Assembly: GCA_016932295.1 (NCBI GenBank)
Contig: JAFGDC010000426.1
Location: 1 to 11,309 of the forward strand
DNA: 11,309 bases
Origin: a candidate division CSSED10-310 bacterium
GTDB taxonomy: Bacteria; CSSED10-310; JAFGDC01
Direction: 5' to 3'
The position numbers were made by a program, and so were the translations under genes. Every line of letters starts with the position of its first letter. Within the stretch, counting starts at the first letter, position 1. Below the pieces are notes generated by a model, which was not told the DNA's origin, made no database searches, and was given only the letters and a program-made list of their open reading frames with translations. Below are positions 7,014 through 11,309 of this stretch, one piece after another.

Positions 7014-7320
7014 ATGGCCACGCAATCGGATGGCTGCTGCCAACCCAGATCGAAGGCGACCGGTCTCTGGCTCACCCATACACTGCCGACCCGGGTCGAA
7101 CAGACGTCCCGGGACATGAAGACGCCATTAATGGTACGACCGGTCTATCACCGGATGACCACCCCGGGGAGACCCTGTATGAGTCCGCCAGCGCATCCAT
7201 CACTTGCCGCCATTATTGAGAAGACGCTGTGGAAGAAGGGCATGCACACCGCCTGGACGACGGCCGGGAAGACGCGCTTTCCACACTTATGGTGGCGACC
7301 ATCGTCCCACCGTCGGATGA
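7014..7320 (+). pseudogene. Decayed IS4/IS1634-type transposase fragment
   Basis: In the frame starting at 7014 the translation contains GLWLTHTLPTR (about 7061-7094) joined directly to VEQTSRDMKTPLMVRPVYHR, ending at 7154. In IS4/IS1634-like DDE transposases a block like YDGLWVLRTNTxLP is followed about 15 residues later by VEQxFRDMKxxLxVRPVYH, carrying the catalytic Glu. Here the stretch between TR and VEQ appears deleted, and the Phe before RDMK is Ser. Past VYHR the expected GHVFxxFLAL helix is not in frame, although LAAIIEKTL (about 7198-7224) may be its remnant. No intact N-terminal DDE domain, inverted repeats or target duplication can be seen. The element is therefore a short, inactive relic beside the broken membrane-protein gene, and the likely scar of an insertion that may have removed that gene's 5' end. 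The family assignment rests on motif recall only. Confidence 0.45.
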
Positions 7321-7575
7321 TGGTTCACTGCTCCGGATAGTGCAGGATTCACTCCCGGAATCGTGCAACGAAGAGCGCTGCCATCGGCTCGAAGTGCCGG
7401 TAACCGTCATGCAGCCGGTGAGGGTCTGGATGGAGACGCGACATGACCAGGATATAGGGCCGAGATGAAAGGGCAAACCAAACCAATGCAGATAATTACG
7501 ACTCCCGGAGGCGAACGACGGACAAGGGCGCCGATGCACCCAGTCCGGCAGATTACGCGCCTGGTTTCGGCTCCT
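7321..7575. other. Non-coding spacer, possibly further IS debris
   Basis: No frame on either strand gives a convincing protein. Open frames run through it on both strands, but their translations are rich in Arg, Ser and His and show no motif. No terminator hairpin with a T-tract is visible downstream of the gene ending at 7576. Confidence 0.4.
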
Positions 7576-8115
7576 CTACTTCTTCTTCTCGTACGTCCCG
7601 ATCAACTCTGCTTTCCCCAGGACGTGTCCCGCCATGGCCTTTTCCAACTCTTTCCTGGTGGGGGTCCCGAGGTCCGGCAGGATGACATCCAGCGCGTACA
7701 GCTTGTGGAAATAGCGGTGCCGACCGATGGGCGGGCAGGGACCGCCATAGCCGGGACGCTTCCAGTCGTTCATTCCTTCCCGCACTCCCACCGGCAGGTC
7801 TTTCACTCCTTCATCCAGATCGGTCACGTTGGAAGGTATGTTATAGAGCACCCAATGCACCCAGGTCACGCGCGGCGCGGCCGGGTCCGGGGCATCCGGA
7901 TCATCCACGATGAGCGCCAGGGATTTGGTGCCGGAAGGCACATCCACCCAACTCAGGGGTGGCGAGACGTCCTCACCCTCACATGTATACGCCGCCGGTA
8001 TTTCCCCCTTGTGCTTGAATGCCTTGGAATGCAGTTCGAATCTCATCTCCACCTCCCCGGCCGCCGCGGCGGCGGCCACGAGCAATACTACTGGCAGCAC
8101 TATCGAGACGTTCAT
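7576..8115 (-). CDS. Exported YbhB/YbcL-type Raf kinase inhibitor-like (PEBP) protein
   Basis: A phosphatidylethanolamine-binding-protein (PEBP) family member of 179 residues from ATG 8115. The family signatures are all present: DDPDAP (residues 71-76) for the anion-binding site, HWVLYNIP for the second strand motif, and GPCPPIGRHRYFHKLYALD (residues 127-145) for the conserved C-terminal block. The first ~19 residues (MNVSIVLPVVLLVAAAAAA) form a signal peptide without the usual Lys, so the protein is probably periplasmic like E. coli YbcL. ATG 8115 follows GAGGAA at short spacing. An in-frame ATG at 8148 would add 11 residues containing Glu and lacks a ribosome site. Bacterial PEBP proteins have no settled function; phospholipid headgroup or kinase-inhibitor roles are inherited from eukaryotic names. 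It stands as a single gene, with the beta-helix gene upstream on the same strand but separated by a terminator. Confidence 0.85.
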   Translation of the reverse strand: MNVSIVLPVVLLVAAAAAAGEVEMRFELHSKAFKHKGEIPAAYTCEGEDVSPPLSWVDVPSGTKSLALIVDDPDAPDPAAPRVTWVHWVLYNIPSNVTDLDEGVKDLPVGVREGMNDWKRPGYGGPCPPIGRHRYFHKLYALDVILPDLGTPTRKELEKAMAGHVLGKAELIGTYEKKK

Positions 8116-8219
8116 TTCCTCGATCCGTATGTTCTCAATACCGGTCATTCATCGGGACACAACGCGGAAGCTCCGGGTGACGACAGGCACTTACTGTTAC
8201 CATCCAGCCTCCCGTTTGG

Positions 8220-8245
8220 TTCCATATTAAGACTATATAAGTTCA
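8220..8245 (-). promoter_or_regulatory. AT-rich candidate promoter of the PEBP gene
   Basis: The minus strand carries the AT-rich run TTATATAGTCTTAATATGG about 110-130 bases upstream of ATG 8115. It contains TATAGT and TAATAT as possible -10 boxes. No good -35 at 16-18 bases is visible. It lies just after the terminator of the preceding gene, where an independent promoter would be needed. Confidence 0.3.
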
Positions 8246-8297
8246 GACTTCAGGAGGCCAGCCAAACTGATCGACCATTCCCTTTCTTCGCTTTATG

Positions 8298-8332
8298 AAA
8301 AAAACACGAGGAGGCGCCGCCGGCGCCCCCTC
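8298..8332 (-). terminator. Intrinsic terminator of the beta-helix protein gene
   Basis: On the minus strand GAGGGGGCGCC (8332-8322) pairs with GGCGCCTCCTC (8318-8308) around a three-base loop. This makes an 11-bp stem with one G-U pair. It is followed by GTG and seven T's (8304-8298). It starts 20 bases after the stop codon of the beta-helix gene. Confidence 0.85.
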
Positions 8333-8352
8333 ATTCGTTGCAATGTGAATGG

Positions 8353-11309
8353 TTACCCGTCGGTGAGCCGGCTCCCTGATTCTTGATTTCCATGCATGCG
8401 CATCGAACCAGCCGAGGCCGCGGGTTCCAGGGCAACTCCACTGGCGCCTGGTTGCAGTGCAAAGATCAGTTCTTCCGGATCGATCGCATGAACCACCTGG
8501 TCGTGGAATCTGAAGCGCAGGCGGAGGACATGGTTCTCGCCGGCTGTCACCGGCATGCCATTCTGTCCCGGCATTGCTCCACGGCTGTAGTGCAGGCTGC
8601 CGTTCATGCCGGGGGCTTCGCTCCAGCGCGAAAAATCCATGGTGAACGGCGCGGCGAAATCCTGGATAACCTTGGGGTCGGAGAGGAAACGATGATCGTA
8701 ATCGATAACGGCATCCACCGCCTTCATCACGCCATCCGCCGCGGCATGAACCAGCAGACAGACATCCACGCACCTGCCTCCATCCGTAACGGTGCAATCC
8801 GCCACCCTGACCTCCAGCGACCCCACACGCCGGCTCGACGCAGTCATCATGGGAGGCATGTCCGGCGTGTACCCGCGGCGGCCGTTCTGATTCAGCCAGA
8901 TGGAATAATCAGCCGAGTTGACCGCCAGGTCGCCGTTGAAATCGCACCCGGCATCCCAGTTGGGCGAGGCGGGGACGCTGCCGTTGGCCATCAGCCAGTG
9001 CACGAAGTCACCCGAAGCGGTCACGTACCCATCTCGATCGGCGTCGCCGCCACGCAAACTCCGGACACCGCCGGACTCCGGTTCCATGGGTTCGAACCCA
9101 TAGCATGGCACGTAGTCCGGATCGTCGGGATCTGAAAGGTGCACGGTGGTGTCCGCCACGTAGGTCAGCAGGATCCGTTCCGCGGTGATGACATTGAGGT
9201 GGTTGAGGTGTTTCACGATGAGGAACAGCTCGCCGCCCTGGGTACCGGTCAACTCCATCATGCCGGTGCTGCCGGCCGCATCGAGGGGAATATCCTCGTA
9301 GGAAGCAACAAGCTGATAGGCGGTTTGCGGCGAGGTTCCCCGCCGCAACTGGAAGTCGATAGTGGCGGGAATCTGGGTGGCACCGTTGTAGTAGCCCTCC
9401 AGCAACACCTTGATCTCGAGCCGCGGTTCTCCGGCGAACTCGTCCGCACCCATATCCCAGCCGGTGCCCTGCGGTCTGGCATTACCATCGTAATCCTCGT
9501 CGAGAGTGGGGTATTCCAGCGCGAAAAAGCTGCTGTCGACACAGGGTGATGCCAGGTGGATGTGGTAATCGCCGCCGCCCACGAAACCAGGATCGGCGGA
9601 AATGTTGCCGGTTCCCGCATCACCGTTTTGAATGCAACTGTACGTCGCGGTGACGTTCCTGATATCGTCCGTATGGTTCCAGACAATACAACCGGCGATG
9701 GCGGTGGTGCCCGAGTTTGTATAGATGCCGTAGCTGCCGTTGCCAGCCACGGTATTCCCGTAGAATTCGATAGTGCCGCCGCCGCTGTTGATGTACACCC
9801 CATACCCCGAGTTCCCGGTGATGTAGCAGTTGCTGACAAGCACAGGGTCGTTGCCGTGCAGATAGATACCGTCACCGTACGAAGCGTTGTTTGGTGACGC
9901 CTTGGCATCGTTACCCTGGACTGCCAGGCGGTCCAGGGTCACCGCGGCGGAGCCGTTGAGCAGGTAAATCGCGCCGCCGTAGCTGTAAGCGCCGTAACCA
10001 GAAGCGCCGGCAGCGACGGCTTCGGCGATATTGGCCGTGAAAACGCTGTTCTCATCGATTATGGCGCTGGTCATGGCGCCGAGATACAGCGCGCCGCCGT
10101 AGGCATACCCGTACCCGTACGCGCTGGTGGTGGTGTCACGGCCGTACCCATACGCCGTATTGCCGGTGAACTCCGTCCGGCGCATCTCCAGCGATGCGCC
10201 TGATTCACAGTACACGGCGCCGCCGTAGGCATAGCCATAGCCACGCTGGCTGCTCTGGTCGTTGCGCGCCCAGGCATAGGCGCGGTTCTCCGAGAACCAG
10301 GTGGAATCGATGACCAGGTCGCTTGCGGGACCGGCATAGAGTGCGCCGCCGTAGGAATACATGTTCAGGTAACCGCCGTATGATTCCTGGCGGTAGGAAT
10401 AGGCCTCGTTCAACCGGAACCGGTTGCCCGTTACCACCGAGCCGCCGTCAAGATAGCAGGCGCCGCCCTTGGCCTGGGAATTCCGCGCCGATGTGTACGC
10501 ACGGTTGCCGGTGAACGTGTTGTCCGTTATAGCGGGAGAAGCCGTGCTGTCGCAGTATAGAGCGCCGCCCAGGACCACGGCCGAGGCCGCCGCATCGGTG
10601 ACGGTGTTGCCGGTGAAACTATTGTCCCTGATCAGCACTGTCCCGTCCACCATGCTGCAACCTAACGCACCGCCAGCATACGTCGATGCATTCGCATCGA
10701 AACTGTTGTTCTCCACCAGGACGACGCCGGATGCCTCGATCTGCAAGGCACCGCCGTAACCGTCCCTGGTCACGGCGATGCTGTTGTTCCTGAAGGTGCA
10801 TCCGGTGAACCAGATATCGTAGCAACGAGCCACCGCCGCGCCGCCCCCCCGCGCCAGGTTGGCGCTGTCGCCGGCGACATTGGCTTCGAAGGTGCAATCG
10901 CGGATGGTCACATGCCGGCTCTCGACGCAACTCAATCCGGCGCCGCAGTTCTGGGCTCCATGAGTAATGGTGAAGCCATCGATGACCAGGTTGTCGGCGT
11001 TGTTCACCAGCAGCACCGATTCCACGTCACCGCCGTGAAGGACGGAAGGATTCGCCGCCGGCGCTCTGGTACCGCCGCCGGCCGGATATCCGCCCAGCAG
11101 GATGGTACCGCTGTGCAGTTCCAGATTCTCCGTGTAGACGCCTGCGGCCACATGTACGGTTCCCGGTCCGGCGAGCAGATGCAGGGCGGCGGTTACCGAT
11201 GCCTTGGCGGTACCCCAGGAAAGACCGTCGTTGCCGTCGTCGCCGTACGTCTGATCGACGTAGAATTGCGTGCCGGGCGCCGGCGTGGGAGTGGGCGAAC
11301 CGGTGGGGG
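8353..11309 (-). CDS. Secreted right-handed beta-helix protein with Pmp-like repeats, dockerin-like and cohesin-like domains (5' end outside window)
   Basis: At least 984 residues are visible; the frame is open to the right edge, so signal peptide and start are missing. In order from the N-terminal side: a Thr/Pro linker (PTGSPTPTPAPG, 11307-11270); a parallel beta-helix entry (FYVDQTYGDDGNDGLSWGTA), typical of secreted pectate-lyase-like proteins; then the helix proper to about 9580. It carries at least eight GGA(L/V/I/C) motifs between about 9971 and 10760, spaced 81-127 bases, alternating with FxxN motifs (FTGNTA, FTGNRA, FSENRA, FTANIA) as in chlamydial Pmp proteins. DEDYDGNARPQG...DMGADEF (about 9437-9503) closes the helix. 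A beta-sandwich-like stretch follows. Next is a dockerin-like pair of Ca loops, GDADRDGYV...D and CDFNGDLAVNSADY (about 8875-9055). The last ~150 residues resemble a cohesin fold (LEVRV...VDVCLLV...VDAVIDYD). It is probably a cell-surface or extracellular adhesin or glycan-binding protein; no catalytic residues were identified. Confidence 0.8.
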   Translation of the reverse strand, partial: PTGSPTPTPAPGTQFYVDQTYGDDGNDGLSWGTAKASVTAALHLLAGPGTVHVAAGVYTENLELHSGTILLGGYPAGGGTRAPAANPSVLHGGDVESVLLVNNADNLVIDGFTITHGAQNCGAGLSCVESRHVTIRDCTFEANVAGDSANLARGGGAAVARCYDIWFTGCTFRNNSIAVTRDGYGGALQIEASGVVLVENNSFDANASTYAGGALGCSMVDGTVLIRDNSFTGNTVTDAAASAVVLGGALYCDSTASPAITDNTFTGNRAYTSARNSQAKGGACYLDGGSVVTGNRFRLNEAYSYRQESYGGYLNMYSYGGALYAGPASDLVIDSTWFSENRAYAWARNDQSSQRGYGYAYGGAVYCESGASLEMRRTEFTGNTAYGYGRDTTTSAYGYGYAYGGALYLGAMTSAIIDENSVFTANIAEAVAAGASGYGAYSYGGAIYLLNGSAAVTLDRLAVQGNDAKASPNNASYGDGIYLHGNDPVLVSNCYITGNSGYGVYINSGGGTIEFYGNTVAGNGSYGIYTNSGTTAIAGCIVWNHTDDIRNVTATYSCIQNGDAGTGNISADPGFVGGGDYHIHLASPCVDSSFFALEYPTLDEDYDGNARPQGTGWDMGADEFAGEPRLEIKVLLEGYYNGATQIPATIDFQLRRGTSPQTAYQLVASYEDIPLDAAGSTGMMELTGTQGGELFLIVKHLNHLNVITAERILLTYVADTTVHLSDPDDPDYVPCYGFEPMEPESGGVRSLRGGDADRDGYVTASGDFVHWLMANGSVPASPNWDAGCDFNGDLAVNSADYSIWLNQNGRRGYTPDMPPMMTASSRRVGSLEVRVADCTVTDGGRCVDVCLLVHAAADGVMKAVDAVIDYDHRFLSDPKVIQDFAAPFTMDFSRWSEAPGMNGSLHYSRGAMPGQNGMPVTAGENHVLRLRFRFHDQVVHAIDPEELIFALQPGASGVALEPAASAGSMRMHGNQESGSRLTDG
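8875..9055 (-). other. Dockerin-like duplicated Ca-binding region
   Basis: Two EF-loop-like segments about 40 residues apart occur within the beta-helix protein: DADRDGYVTASGDF and DFNGDLAVNSADY. Both place Asp/Asn at loop positions 1, 3, 5 and 12 as in type I dockerins. The helices after each loop are HWLMANG and SIWLNQNG. Confidence 0.65.
9964..10770 (-). repeat. Pmp-like GGA/FxxN repeat block with Tyr-Gly-rich inserts
   Basis: Eight copies of a GGA-type codon motif (plus-strand GCGCCGCC or GCACCGCC) start at about 9971, 10091, 10218, 10343, 10460, 10562, 10667 and 10748. Each starts a beta-helix coil of 27-42 residues. The four left-hand copies (9971-10383) share a Tyr-Gly-rich prefix such as AYGYGYAYGG, RGYGYAYGG and GYGAYSYGG. 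These have near-identical DNA (GCCGTAGGCATA) and suggest recent internal duplication. Confidence 0.7.

Noticed and set aside
7140..7500. Hydrophobic-looking minus-strand translation (VVQAVCMPFFHSVFS...) as a 5' continuation of the broken membrane gene
   Set aside because: It has several stops, no recognisable motif, and lies opposite the transposase-like plus-strand frame, which explains the region better.
7465..8298. 277-residue plus-strand frame over the PEBP gene
   Set aside because: Antisense to PEBP, whose conserved motifs are on the minus strand; the translation is low quality.
8383..9135. 250-residue plus-strand frame opposite the beta-helix gene, with a smaller one at 9139-9549
   Set aside because: His/Arg-rich translation, no motif, and fully antisense to a gene with clear dockerin and helix motifs.
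9960..10600. Regular repeat of GCGCCGCCGTA units as a possible CRISPR array
   Set aside because: The units are coding (GGA motif of beta-helix coils), diverge in length and sequence, and have no separate spacers.

Overview
The window looks like a piece of a GC-rich chromosome (roughly 60% G+C outside one AT-richer patch) from a Gram-negative-type environmental bacterium. The pointers are exported proteins with N-terminal signal peptides, a very large secreted parallel beta-helix protein with Chlamydia-Pmp-like GGA/FxxN repeats, a Ser/Thr-Pro linker and a dockerin-like pair of Ca-binding loops. That style is common in Planctomycetes, Lentisphaerae and related uncultured lineages. No phylogenetic marker gene is present, so the phylum cannot be fixed.

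Layout, left to right. (1) 1-132, minus: the 5' end of an exported protein running off the left edge. (2) 133-562: an intergenic region between two divergent genes, with an AT-rich candidate promoter, a perfect 18-bp palindrome and a tRNA-3'-half-like stretch. (3) 563-4978, plus: a tightly overlapping three-gene operon, made of an unrecognised 797-residue protein, a phosphatidylserine decarboxylase (PSD) with its full catalytic triad, and a multi-pass Lgt-fold (prolipoprotein diacylglyceryl transferase-like) membrane protein whose catalytic motifs are altered to a Cys-rich version. (4) 4979-6067, minus: a HAD subfamily IB (SerB-like) phosphatase whose stop codon abuts that of the Lgt-like gene. 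(5) 6105-about 6951, minus: a broken, AT-richer gene for a conserved-looking membrane protein, readable only by switching frame three times. (6) About 7014-7320, plus: a decayed IS4/IS1634-type transposase fragment, then about 250 bp without a gene. (7) 7576-8115, minus: an exported YbhB/YbcL-type PEBP protein. (8) 8298-8332: a strong intrinsic terminator. (9) 8353-11309, minus: the secreted beta-helix/dockerin/cohesin-like protein, 5' end outside the window.

The most interesting unit is the operon at 563-4978 with the convergent HAD gene. Two of its three products belong to families that act on glycerophospholipids, the HAD could be a phospholipid-headgroup or phosphoserine phosphatase, and the first gene is an unknown large protein. 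A membrane-lipid remodelling or lipid-transfer module is a reasonable but unproven reading. The centre of the window (about 6.1-7.5 kb) is a decay zone with pseudogene and IS debris separating this module from the secreted-protein genes on the right.
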